A stretch of DNA of 64,000 nucleotides from Romanomermis culicivorax. Taxonomy: Eukaryota; Nematoda; Enoplea; Mermithida; Mermithidae. Each line of letters starts with the position of its first letter. Within the stretch, counting starts at the first letter, position 1. A program made the translations under genes and the position numbers. The notes beneath the pieces are model-generated. The model ran no database searches. It had not been told where the DNA came from and saw only the letters and a program-made list of their open reading frames with translations. Of the stretch, positions 1 through 10,700 are shown piece after piece. Location: contig CAWUHX010000063.1 in assembly GCA_963922205.1 (NCBI GenBank), positions 62,001-126,000 of the forward strand, in the 5' to 3' direction.

Positions 1-1041
1 ATAGGGGACACTTTTTGCTGGTGCTAATTTAAGTTTACTTTCTGCATGAAGCAATTGTCAAGAGACGTTTGAGATTTAAGTTCATGCTCTAATTTGGTTT
101 TTGAGTTGCTAGGTTCATTTTTTGGCTATCTTTAAAGAAAACACAAAAATTAGTTCTTTAAGATGACTATACTAGCAGCAATTTGTTCCCCAATTACTTC
201 TATTTTCATTATCTTCTTTTTATTTAGCCGCAAACTGCTTTTACTCGTATATTGCCGTATGTTTCCTCTCCAAATATTTTCTCTGACATCCAGTAGCACA
301 ACCTTTTCTGGATAACTGTATTCTGCATTTATTGCACTTTGCCTTTTCTTCATCATCTGGGGACACCGTGAATTAGTCCCACACTCTGCTAGTGGAAGAA
401 AAACTTGAATCCATAATTTCTGAAAAAAAGTTTCCATTTCTATTCATTTCTTTTCTGATGGAGCCAATATTAATCTGAGCATGAATACGATTTAATGAAT
501 GAAAATTACTAATTAGTACATGTTAACTATTTCAATAAACGAACACCTCAATCATTAATAATCTATTAATCTATTGACACCAACTAATATAAATTCATAC
601 AACTCAATTTTAGACAAATTAGACATAGTACATATACTTATTGAAAGATCTGGATCCGGTCGGATCTGTTCCTCAAGATCCGGATCCGCTGAGCCAAATT
701 TTTTTGGATCCGGATCCGCTGAACCAAATTTTTCAAGATCGAGATCCGGATCCGCTGTCGCCAAAAAAGTCGATCTGGCCCGTCCTACTATATAATAAAC
801 ATCCGGCTGAAGGTGAAATTGAACTTCCGAACGATCACTGTACGTGATACTCTACGAGAAAAACATTTTCTGCAAATTGTTTAAACTTATTGTGTTCAAC
901 ATACTCTGTATAAGGCACCGGTACCTGCGGAAGAACCACCTTAGCGCCAGCATCGACAAAAAATGTCGGCACTGAGACACCAATGGAAGCTTTTCACAAA
1001 AATACCGCCTTCAGTTGAAATTTTTTATATGTTCTTTTCAG
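1..1041. other. Probable RABEP1 intron, no gene seen
   Basis: No coding exon is recognised before the splice acceptor at 1040-1041. The rabaptin exon that follows begins mid-protein, so this stretch is most likely intron of that gene. It contains the GGATCC-rich repeat listed separately and otherwise nothing I can name. Confidence 0.6.
645..765. repeat. GGATCCGGATCCGCT short tandem repeat
   Basis: Three imperfect units of roughly 30-35 bases share a GGATCCGGATCCGCTGA core followed by CCAAATTTTT. The core is itself palindromic. Overlapping ORFs in both strands here are only translations of this repeat. Confidence 0.7.
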
Positions 1042-1536
1042 GATAATGAAAAAAGACTACGCCAACAATTGACGAGTAACCAAAGCGTCATGGAAAACTT
1101 CAAAACCGAATTAACGTCCGAAAAAATTTTGCGTTCCGAAAATGAACGAAAATTTGCTGATATGAACGTCGAATTTTCTAACGAACTACAATCATTGAGA
1201 CGGTTATTGCACAATGTCGAATCTAAATTTCAACAAAACGAGCAACTTTTCGATGAAAAATGGCAAGATTGTCAGCAAAAATTCAAAGAAGCCACGGCCA
1301 AAAGTAAAATCTTAAAATCAAAAATGGAAGGCGTCCAAAATCGATACGAAAATTTATTGGGTAAACACAGGACACCAGTTGACGCAATGACGCGCGAAGC
1401 TATCGATTTACCTCAGACAGTTGAAGAATTACATGTTTATTGCCTTAGATTAAGGGAAGAATTGATCGAAGCTAAAATCGCGAAAGACCATTTAGAAGAA
1501 ACTTTGAAATCGGAGTTGCTGTTTGCTAAAGATCAG
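1042..1536 (+). CDS. RABEP1: Rabaptin-5 orthologue, coiled-coil exon
   Basis: This exon encodes 165 residues of a Rab5 effector that bridges Rab GTPases and the endosomal fusion machinery. It starts after the acceptor TTTTCAG at 1035-1041 and ends at a GTATAA donor (1537), both in phase 0. The protein is a charged heptad-rich coiled coil. The segment LPQTVEELHVYCLRLREEL followed by DHLEETLKSELLFAKDQ resembles the LPDTVEEL...AEILFLKEQ stretch of animal rabaptins. The next exon (5554-5919) joins in phase and continues the same homology. Earlier exons must lie left of the window. Identification rests on remembered family sequence plus consistent exon phases; other long coiled coils are the alternative, but the downstream exons make that unlikely. 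Confidence 0.88.
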
Positions 1537-2879
1537 GTATAAACTCATTAAACGCATGCATTTAATTGAACTCAGAGTTCTATACGAGAGTCAGAGCACC
1601 CCATGGGGGGTATGGGGGGGTATTACCCCCGTCTTAGATTTGGAAATTCATTTACTACCCCTATAAAAACAGCTCACTATAGCAAAAAATTTTGGTAGAC
1701 TTCATCCTCTCCTCAGTAGGTTATACTAATTCGAGAAAAATTGCAGAATGTGTGATTCTGAGGAATTACTCACTGTTCTTTTTGACACATTTACTGAGCA
1801 AATGATAATGGGAAAGTATGCAACTTCTGTGCCATATAGCGATTTTTAGGAAAGGATATCAGCACATTAATATATACTACTTGTAGGAAATCATTATAAA
1901 TATAATTGGGAGATGAAATAATGACTTATGTATATGTGATTAATCAAAAAATCGCCCCTTGGGAAGAAAAACATTATGTTCTTAAAATTCTGCCTCTTCA
2001 TGCTCTCCTTTCCTTTTCCCCGCTTCTGCGTTGGGTCTTCTGTGCACATATAATTACCCAACTCATAGCAGCTCATAGCAGTCTCAACTCATAGCAGCAT
2101 ACTTTCCTGCTATGAGTTGAGACATGTGAGGTCTGTTGACGTGGATAAGGAGTGGTACTTAGTTTCAAACTCGTAGTTCATAGTCTAATGGGATTAATAA
2201 TAATAAAGCCACATTCAGCATCAGGACTTTCAATTGGAAGCACTGTTCCAAGCCTAATCGGTGATGGGACAAGCCCATACTGCTGAAGATGCTGGTTGAA
2301 ACAATGTTTCCAAACGTATGTTGTGCCCGATTCTTGAGATGTGCAGGAATCAGTTAGCACAACAGTCTTCAAAGTGTGACTATTCTGTACGTATAATTAG
2401 TGCATTAAAGTTGCATGATTGGGAGCTGGAAAATGGAGTTGAAATACTAAATGTTTTTTGACTAAAAGCCTAAAGTAGGGGCATTAATCATTTTTGTAAG
2501 TTCGAGAAACTAAAACTCCCCCCTCCTTAGCAAAAAGCTGAGAGCAAAAAAGGTGACGGCATATTTCAAGTACTACCCTTAAAATTTACGATTTTACCCC
2601 TACCTAAATTTTCGACCTTGGGGACCTCTGATGAGAGTCAACAGACTCTTTTGGATGATGTCCACTATACATGCACATAGGGAGTCAGGGGGAAGTCTGA
2701 GACCTTGAACACCTCTCCCTTGCTCGAAAAAAATCATGAAACACCCATAACACTTCGTATTAACGGCACGAAAAAAATTGTCATTTTTACCATTTTCTAG
2801 CAAATAGTAGACATTCTCCAACTTTTTCAACTCAAGTAATGTTGCCCGAAAAGGTCTGATAAATAGTTTAAAAATAGTA

Positions 2880-3147
2880 ATTTTCGTTTATAAAATGTAA
2901 AAAATGTATGCATGGAGCAAAGCGTAAAGGAAATTAATATTTTTGACCATTTTTTGTTCAAAAATTGACACTTTTCATCAAAAATTGGCATTTTTCAATT
3001 TTTTCGACCAAAAATATGGGGGTCCGTCCATATGGCTAGCCATAGGATTGGCAAATCCTGTGGGGGATCACCCAATGGCTAGTCATATAGCCGACGATTT
3101 CGGCGGCGGGGCGTTCCAACTGAACTTCCTCCCAATTACATATATGG
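2880..3147 (+). mobile_element. Degenerate copy of CATACATGTAA MITE
   Basis: It shares with the dated copy at 45398-45832 the ordered blocks CGAAGCG-like, GACCATTTTTTGTTCAAAA, the paired ATGGCTAGCCATA motifs around GGATTGGAAAATCC, and a terminal CCCAATTACAT. Its left half is missing or too diverged to place. Confidence 0.6.
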
Positions 3148-4149
3148 TGGGGCTACCCAAAATGATAGGCATATTACTGGCGGAACCTGTAGCAAATCGT
3201 TGTGAAACTTTTCTCCAATTACATGTTTGCTCAAAAAATTTTTAAATAAGTGCTCCGCAAAGGAATTATTCCTAGTTCATCGATAGCCCGAGATTTGAAG
3301 AAGAATCTTCCAATTACATTTGTTTTTGTACTACACTTATAGTACCAATCATGACCCCAAGCTCTCAGTCATATAAACTTTCGTTTGTAGATTAAGGAAA
3401 ATTTTTTTCCAAAAACATCCTGCATTTCGAATGAAAAAAAATCTTTTTTCACCCCTAGATCAAAAATATTACACATTTATGATGATCATGACTTCAAAAA
3501 ATGATTATTGATTCAGCGTCAATATTTGAATTAATCAATTCGGGAAGATGCTTTCTTTGAGAGTTTTCGAGAGCAATAAAAAAACTATCTTCTGGTTAAT
3601 CATAAGAGTATCAATAGGGATTGAGGAATAACACAAAGCATAAATGCAAGCGAGCATACAATGTCAGGGTTGGCGTGCCGTTCATTCAACGAGTAGGAGC
3701 CAGTCTCAAATTTAAAAATCAGATGTCGTTAAAAATCTGAGATGTCAGGCACATGAAACGTCGGGAATTATGATGTCAAAAATGCAAAAAAATTTATTTT
3801 TTCATTACTCTATCTCAAATTTTCCTTTTTATAGAGTACAAAGAACCGTATATTTTGGTTTGCACTCGGATTCGTTTTGTTTACAAAGTAAAAGTCTCCT
3901 ATTAAGAATATTTGCCAGCTGTAGGATAGAAATTTCTCTGTAGAACTGCTTCATGTTCACAGATATTTGTTCCAACTGAGTGTTGAAAATTTGAGAAATT
4001 TCCAATTGAGAAAAATGTGTGACAGCGGCGCAAAAAAATTTTCTCGTTAACAACATATTGAAAATTGGGTAAGGGTTTTTTCCTAAAGTTTGATAGAAAT
4101 ATATCATGAAAACTGCATTCAGTGCGCCAAATGATGAATATATAATAAT

Positions 4150-4553
4150 CATACATATAATGGGGCCTCCAGGCCTGGGGGAGTGGTCGAACGATCTTTT
4201 TGGGCCGACTGTCGCTGATCCTCAAAGTTTTAGGGGGGGGGGTCTCTGAATTTAAAAAATCGATTTTTTCAGCAAAAAAGTCTAAAAAACAGTTGAAAAG
4301 TAATAATTCTTGTCTTACAAATCGTAAAAATGTACTCATGGCGCGAAGCGCCGTGAAAATTGACGGTTTTGATTATTTTTTTTTTAATTGACATTTTCAT
4401 TCAAAAATCGACATTTTTTTGGTATTTTTCCGACCTAAAGTTTTTCCGGCCATAAGGTTTCAAAATCCTCGTGGAGGTCGCCGAATGGCTAGCTATATGG
4501 TCGACGATTTCTGGGCGGGGGCTCTTATAGTACTCCCCCCAATTACATGTATG
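4150..4553 (+). mobile_element. CATACATGTAA-family hAT-like MITE, copy B
   Basis: Begins CATACATATAATGG and ends AATTACATGTATG, with the same internal order as the copy in the Polinton repeat: GGGCCG, a G-run, GGCGCGAAGCGCC, then the ATGGCTAGC blocks. Flanking 8-mers are similar but not identical, so this is an old or edge-eroded insertion. Confidence 0.7.
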
Positions 4554-5553
4554 GTAAAAATCGTTCCTACTCTATTTTTTATTCATTGACGCCAGTGAGA
4601 TAAGAAAAACTCTTTAAAAATGGTTTACGATTCACGAAGAAATGGAATGCTGAGAGATTTCAAATATCTCTACAGAATAGTTCAGGTTTTCTTTTCTTTT
4701 CATTTCTGAAATTTATTTCGAACTAAGATGTAAAAATTAAGTATGTCTGGAATGGTTTGATTCTAACGAAGATGAAGTCAAAAGTTACATGAACTTTTAT
4801 TCGAAAAGGTGAGACAAGAATGTAAATTTTTCCATTTGAATTAAGAATTTCAGCTCCTAATGATACACAAAATAAATCGACGATTTATCAATTTATCAGT
4901 CATTGACAATCTATTGCAATAAGATAAATATGCTATTTTGACAAAAATGTTCTCGCGCTCGGCCCAAATTAGAGTAGTTAATATAATATTCATTGACCGG
5001 AAGCAAAGCGCCGAGGAAATTATACGTTTTCAGCTCATAAAATGCCTTCAAATCAAGGAAATTTACCGTTTGATCAGTCAAAAAATTTGTGTCATTTTCT
5101 CACAAAACGCTAAAATATCTTCATACCAATAACTATGTTGACACAAAGAACACTTGACTGGATAAAAGACGTTTTAACCATTTTCTTTTCCATAAACGAT
5201 AAACAGAACAACTGCAGATTTTCCTCTACAACCTCATTAAATGATCAAAGTTTCTCGAGTAACATTCATGTGCCAAACACCAAATCAAAAGTGGATTAGC
5301 ATCGTGATTTCTTTTGTAATTTTGGCCCGTCATGGATAAATTCAACGTTTTTATGGTATAGAATTCTCCGCTCAGTGAAAATTGTGCATCAAATCGAACT
5401 TACTTTTTTGGTTGTCGCTGCATCTGTCATTTAAGAAGTAAATAGGTTATAGATTTCATGGGGCAGCTTCCTTCCGGTAATTGTTTATCATATTAGAAAT
5501 GTACATATATTTAGTTGATTTCATATTTTTCTAATTTTAATCGTTTCGCGCAG

Positions 5554-5919
5554 ATCAAATCAGAACAACAGTCCAAAGAGCAACTAGAAGCAACGTTGAG
5601 CGACGAAGTCAATACTCTGCGTACGGAACTGGGCGTCGCTAAAAGTTGTTTGGAAGAAACAGAGCGTTTGCGTAAACTGTGCGATGAAAGAGATCGTCAG
5701 GTCGACGAATATCGATTTACTATCAACGATCTAGAAAGCGCTTTATCGCAAATTAAAACCGAGCGTAATAAAACGGAAAAGCTTTATCACGACTGCAAGC
5801 AAAGGTCGTCTATTTTGCAGCAAGAATTGGACAATAGCGAGCAAGTTCAACGCGATTTCGTGCGTCTATCACAATCTTTGCAGATTGAATTAGAAAGCAT
5901 TCGTCAGGCAGATCATCAA
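5554..5919 (+). CDS. RABEP1: Rabaptin-5 orthologue, Rab5-binding region exon
   Basis: The exon encodes 122 residues, following the acceptor CGCGCAG (5547-5553) and ending before a GTAATA donor at 5920; both ends are phase 0. It continues the coiled coil. The stretch SEQVQRDFVRLSQSLQIELE then SIRQAD is the most diagnostic part, nearly matching the SEQVQRDFVKLSQTLQ...RIRQAD block near the C-terminus of vertebrate rabaptin-5, in the region known to contact Rab5. Splicing to 8616 appends a FYVE-type finger, as I recall for invertebrate rabaptins; the vertebrate protein stops soon after RIRQAD. Codon use and GC content match the flanking exons. Confidence 0.92.
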
Positions 5920-5994
5920 GTAATACACAAATGTACTGCCGACACTATTAATGTTTACATACCCGTAACCATACATGCCCGTGGGGGTTCGGAG

Positions 5995-6305
5995 AGGGGT
6001 TGATCCCCAGCCGACTCTGATTGACCCCCAGCAGATTCTTGCTGACCCCAGCAGATTTGACTACCCCAGCAATGATCGAGAAGATGACGAAGGAAAATGA
6101 GCAAGAGAGAAGAGAAAGTCCAAAAAGTAACATTAAAACTTTAAAAAGTGCATTATAGGCAAATAATGTCACATATCTGACTAATATAAAATGAAGAATA
6201 TGCTGCTTGGATGTTATAAGACCTATCGAAGATCTTTTCTTCCTTATCAAGAACGACAAAAAATTTTGTGTCCCACCCCTTGTCCTGGCTGACCCCCAGC
6301 AGAAT
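5995..6305. repeat. TGACCCCCAGCAGA short direct repeats
   Basis: Several imperfect copies of a 14-18-base unit (TGACCCCCAGCAGA or TTGATCCCCAGCCGA) lie in tandem at about 6000-6075, with another copy at about 6285-6305. The interval between them is AT-rich. It lies in the RABEP1 intron. Confidence 0.6.
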
Positions 6306-6326
6306 TTCTATGCTGTGCATGTATGC

Positions 6327-6745
6327 CCGTAACTAGGAGAAATGTTAGGAATCGCCCCTGAAATGGGATCGAAAAAAATTTTTAGCCTGTCGGATAAAAT
6401 GCAGCTTCATTATGTTATATTACGTGGCAGACGCATACCGCTCTGTTAAATTTGTATGAATGATTTTATTCCTAGTGCAGTACCAATTCAAGAATAAATT
6501 TTGATCATGAGTAATCTAAATTATTTTTTCCAACTATCCATTTTTAGGGACCTTTCGAGTCTGAAGCAGATAAAAATCGATTTTTTCTGGAGCTTCGCCA
6601 CAGACCCCACCAGGAGGCGCTTAGGCGCGATATTCTGAAACTCTCAACCCGACATTCGATAGCTACGCGACCTCACCAAGTTTCGTCTATGCTAAAAAAT
6701 TTTGGAATTCTCCCCCTTGAAAAAAATTCCTGGGCACGGGCCTGA
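6327..6745. mobile_element. Degenerate CAGGCCCGTAAC-family hAT copy
   Basis: Left edge carries CCCGTAACTAGGAG and right edge carries GGCACGGGCCTG in inverse orientation. The inside shares with the better copy at 22212-23154 the block about GGAGCTTCGCC...ACCCCACCAGGAGGCGCTTAGGCGC. No clean duplication was found. Confidence 0.55.
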
Positions 6746-7173
6746 ATGTACATATCGTGACCAATTATTTGCTTAGTAGTAACTTGACTCCAAGGTTTGG
6801 GGATCAGTGAGAATTTTATAGATAGTGCGATATGTTGTCCAAAATTGAGTTGGTAGTCGCCGAATAAAAAAAGCTCGAAATTTTGCCTCAAAGATCGGAA
6901 AAATGGCTCAAAAACATTTCTTTTAGTCGTAAAAAATTGACAGTTCTCAGCCTTATTTCTCCCTAAATGGAGCCAATCAAATCTAGTTCTAAATAACCAT
7001 ATGATTGGCGAATCTTAGGGGGGAAATCGTCATACGATTTCTTAGTGGAATTTCTATGGCACTGTTCTTCAATCGCATGTATGATAGTAACCGGCTCCAG
7101 TCCGCAAGTTGCATTTACATTTGGGGTCTGCGATTGACCGGTAATAGTGCATGAAAGTCTATTATGATATGCA

Positions 7174-7907
7174 AGGTGTTGCATAATCATTCGCCCTACC
7201 CCTACAGCTATATGTGTGAGTGCAACATAAACCTGCAATATATCATCTTGTAGAGAATTCAATTCTGCGTTTTACACTGTATTTTATATGGTTTACAAAT
7301 TAAGTCAACTTTATACGGAATCAAAAAAAATAAAAGTGTTATAGAATTTAGTAAAATATTTTTTATTTTCGTTGTTAAAATGAGTTTTGACTCAGAAGGC
7401 CAATGCCATGCAATATTTGTGAGCAAAGTATCAAGTTTTGGGGCAATGATATATGGCCTGGTAACAGTCCAGATTTGAACTCAACCGAAAATTTAGGAGA
7501 AATCGTCAAAGATCGAGTGGAGCGTTGGATGCATTTGGAGGCTAGTCAAATGCTTTACTCACAGCAAGCCTTGAGGAAAAATTTAAATATCGTTTCGTTT
7601 TAGCCCAATTAGAGTTTGACACGGAACTTTTTCAAAATCTGTTGTGTTCAATGCTAGAGCGTTTTCGACGAGTTAGGAATGTAAATAGCGTTGAAACAAG
7701 TTATTGATTGCAATTAATTTTCTTTGTTTTCTTGAAGTTTTCAATCGTTTTTGTTTCTGAGCAATAAAAAGTTTTCTGTTCACAGTCATATTATAAAAAT
7801 CGTTTCATATTTTGCAGAATTGAATTCTCTACAAGGTGATGTATTGCGTGTTTATGTTGCACTTAAAGATATAGCTCTAGGGGTAGGGAAAATCATTATG
7901 CAACACC
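7174..7907 (+). mobile_element. Tc1/mariner-like element remnant with ~95-bp TIRs
   Basis: The segment 7174-7268 is an inverted repeat of 7813-7907. Both contain GGTGTTGCATAAT, CCCTACCCCTA, AGTGCAACATAAAC and TAGAGAATTCAATTCTGC in matching order. Between them is the C-terminal part of a Tc1-type transposase. The element is internally deleted, since only about 545 bases separate the repeats, and it sits in the RABEP1 intron. Confidence 0.75.
7403..7603 (+). pseudogene. Tc1-type transposase, C-terminal remnant
   Basis: The translation contains IWPGNSPDLNSTENLGEIVK. This matches the WP-x-x-SPDLN-P-(I)-EN-LW signature holding the third catalytic acidic residue of Tc1/mariner DDE transposases. 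About 66 residues remain of a protein that is usually about 340. The N-terminal helix-turn-helix and first two catalytic residues are absent. It lies between inverted repeats and in the same orientation as the host gene. Confidence 0.75.
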
Positions 7908-8615
7908 ATCTGTTTGTCTTTAGATTTATGAGCAGCTATCTACATATACTCATTCAGGTGAATGAACAGGTCAAACAAATCGTCATATAATTTTTTTAAA
8001 AGTTTGAAAATAGCGAAAATTGATGTTTTATTCTCTAGTTTTCAGTTGATGCTTTTGAGTTGATCCATCAATATTTTGATATTGTAGTCGCGTAATAGCA
8101 CAATAAAAATCTTGACGCCGTCAGTAGCATGCTCATCATTTAATTTGCGTGTATAAATCAGCCCTTCGCATAGTTGCTATACCGTGATTTTTGGTTGAAT
8201 TTTCTGATGTTAGCTCCCATTTCCAAGAATTATCTAAACATATCAACAGACGTAAAACGGCTCTGAAAAAAATATTCTTCGTTCGGTTCATTGATTCTTA
8301 GCAGTACTTGTAAAAGCGTCATAAACTTCTAGACAAAAAATGGGAAATGTTTACATAAAAGCTTGATTGTAAAAGTGAAAAAATTCTGAATAGTGATTTA
8401 AAGGAAACGAAAAGGGCATTTATACTCTGCGCAAGCAAATTTCTTACGATTTTAAGAAAACGTTTGATTGGGTCACATGATTTGTATAACTGTACAAAAA
8501 TCTATGTTTTCTATCTGTTCATCACGACATGAAATCGAACTAAATGCAAGTCGAGTTTTTGAAAAAATTAAAGCTACACCCTACTTTTTACGAATTTCAT
8601 GTTTCACTTTTCAAG

Positions 8616-8864
8616 GTTCGCTGGCAACACGAAGACGACGTTTTCATGTGCAGCGGTTGCAAAGTGCCGTTTAGTAAACACCGTCGGAAAGTCCATTGTA
8701 ACCACTGCGGAAAAATTTTCTGTGAAACGTGCTTGACGAAATCGGCGCCGCAGGGGCCAATGAAACGCCCTGCCATCGTTTGCGACGTTTGCCACACCTT
8801 ATTGGTGCACGATACATCGCCCTATTTCGCTCACACAGTACCGAATAGCGTTCCATCCGCTTGA
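8616..8864 (+). CDS. RABEP1: Rabaptin-5 orthologue, C-terminal FYVE-type finger exon
   Basis: The last exon (82 codons plus TGA) follows the acceptor TTTTCAAG (8615), phase 0. It encodes VRWQHEDDVFMCSGC, the entry to a FYVE-type zinc finger. Eight cysteines are spaced C-x2-C-x12-C-x2-C-x4-C-x2-C-x16-C-x2-C. The conserved W-x-x-(D/E)D lead, RRKVHCNHC (the R(R/K)HHCR position) and the closing VCDVC are visible. FYVE fingers bind PtdIns3P on early endosomes, matching a Rab5 effector. The basic patch is less canonical (RRKVHC, not RRHHCR), so lipid affinity may be altered. The stop at 8862-8864 ends the gene in this window. Confidence 0.9.
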   Translation, partial: VRWQHEDDVFMCSGCKVPFSKHRRKVHCNHCGKIFCETCLTKSAPQGPMKRPAIVCDVCHTLLVHDTSPYFAHTVPNSVPSA

Positions 8865-10293
8865 AAAATTTTTATATTGGCGTAAATATCCACTCATACA
8901 CGAAAAGAGCCGGAGCTAGTCGGCTTTCCAGGCTTGACTGAAACGTAAAATTTTAGATATGGCGACAAGTCAAAACCCCAAAAGCAATCCGAATATGAAT
9001 AATGTTTTGAATTATGAAAAATCGTATTCTTTTAACTCACGGAGACCGATACTAAAAATGATGCGTGATTTTGACCGCATCGAAAGACATAACATGACAA
9101 AAATGAGTGCTGTACCTGAAATCGTTCACACATATTTTTCGCTAGTAATAAGTTTCAAGAGTTTAGTTAATTTAACTTTAATTATGACACGTGGTAAAGC
9201 TGAAAATTCTATAAATATAATGAATATTACCTGTTTTTCAGTTTCACAATTTATCATTTTGAGAAAAGAAAAAAATATGGAAAGTGAATATCAGATATGA
9301 AAAATTACCATTTGGTTTTCCTCCACTATTTTTGGATTCCCATATTTGCTGCGGCTCCGGTTCTTTATTGCTATACTGGGCTTTAGGATTCACTTGAGCG
9401 ACTACGGGAAGACTAGTCTTCGTCAGTTTTACATATGTATTTTAGCTCTACTATGTGTATTTGCGCGCGTATTTTCTTTTTTGGTGTGGTGTATTTTCCG
9501 CGTCTGCTGTGCGAGGCATAGCTTTTTTGTGTTTTTCGCTATATAATTTTAAATTACAGGTATACACAGCCTAACTCTCTTTGTACATGAACGCGGGTCG
9601 AATTGAAGGTTTGTATAATCCATAACTCAGAATTTGGATATTTACATGATCAAAATGTGCCCTTTGTTGGTCTCCCTTAACCGGCCGTGCACTCGAAAAA
9701 TTGTTATTTGATTATTTTTAAAGCTGCCAATGAGGTCTACAAGTGTCAGTAGCTGAAGGGAATTCATTGCCTCACATTTCTGAACAAGTTTCAACCATTT
9801 AGAGCCATAAAATCTCAAGTTTCAGGAAACTGAGACGTGAAACAGACCATTTGAAAGTTGTTGCTGAAGTAATGTTTCAACAGTGCCCTGTTTTAGCCGC
9901 ACCGTTTCTTCATCTGAAACTCATCTACAGCCCATTCATTCACCTTATATTGGGTAGATTTATAGAACACGATGTGTGATGTACCTAAACCTGCCTAAGT
10001 TGAAAGAAGTGTATGTTGAAAATAGAAAATTTTCAAATTTTGCCTTACTGTAACTATGCGAGTCCTGACGTTCAGAAAAATAAATATCATTTTCGTTCCC
10101 AAAGCATCATGTTACACCAAAAGTGTGATTTTTTGATGGAATTAATTTTTTACTTATTATAACTCTCTGTATGAGAAGGCGAATTTTCTCAGAAAGTATC
10201 TTCATAATTTACATTCGTTCAATAACTACTGTCAATCATGGAATTGGCGAATACACTCGGTTTTGACATACAGTAAGACAACATTTGACAGGC

Positions 10294-10500
10294 GTGTCCC
10301 CAATACAGCGAAACTCAAAAGAGTGAATCTCAATACAGCGAATAGTAAAATGCGATAGAGTAAACGTACACGTCATTTTTTTAATAAATAAGCAAATTAG
10401 ATATACTAAAATCGTTTTTGCTACAGTTGAGATAGTCTGTTTGCATTCAGCCATCTAAGTTTCACATGCTTTTGTGCTGCAATTGCGGTAGATGTGCACG
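10294..10500 (+). repeat. Copy of GCGTGTCCCCAATACAGCGAA repeat family
   Basis: It starts GGCGTGTCCCCAATACAGCGA and continues with CTCAA-x-ACAGCGAA units. The same AT-rich tail follows as at 16440-16590 (GAGATAGTCT, GGCCATCTAAGTTT-like, TGCTTTTGTGCTGCA). Here the ~15-bp unit is present only two or three times, against a dozen or more in the second copy. Confidence 0.7.
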
Positions 10501-10610
10501 AACGGGGCCCAACCTGAATAGCCTACTACTGTGTTTTGTATACAGATCCAAAAATATTAGCTTGGCTATTAGGCTAAACGTGCTTATGAATTAAGCCAAT
10601 GTGACTGAGT

Positions 10611-10700
10611 TGGCTAATGTGGCCAATGGGCTAATGTGGCCAATGGGCTAATGTGGCCAATGGTCTAATGTGGCCGATGGGCTAATGTGGCCAATGAATT
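10611..10700. repeat. 17-bp tandem repeat GGCTAATGTGGCCAATG
   Basis: About five consecutive units of GGGCTAATGTGGCCAAT with single-base variants. Degenerate GGCTAA words continue on both sides (10560-10770). Confidence 0.8.

Larger units (their letters stand above)
1537..5553 (+). other. RABEP1 intron with repeats
   Basis: Intron of about 4 kb between two phase-0 rabaptin exons. It holds two degenerate copies of the CATACATGTAA MITE family (near 2880-3147 and 4150-4553) and a poly-G/poly-C stretch near 1600-1630. No other coding signal was found; the ORFs here are short and lack recognisable domains. Confidence 0.7.

Noticed and set aside
3829-4339. Overlapping minus-strand ORFs of 107 and 145 codons
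   Set aside because: They run through the CATACATGTAA MITE and adjacent AT-rich DNA; translations are repeat-derived and share no domain.
8597-8856. Minus-strand Cys-rich ORFs opposite the FYVE exon
   Set aside because: Antisense shadows of a conserved, spliced coding exon.
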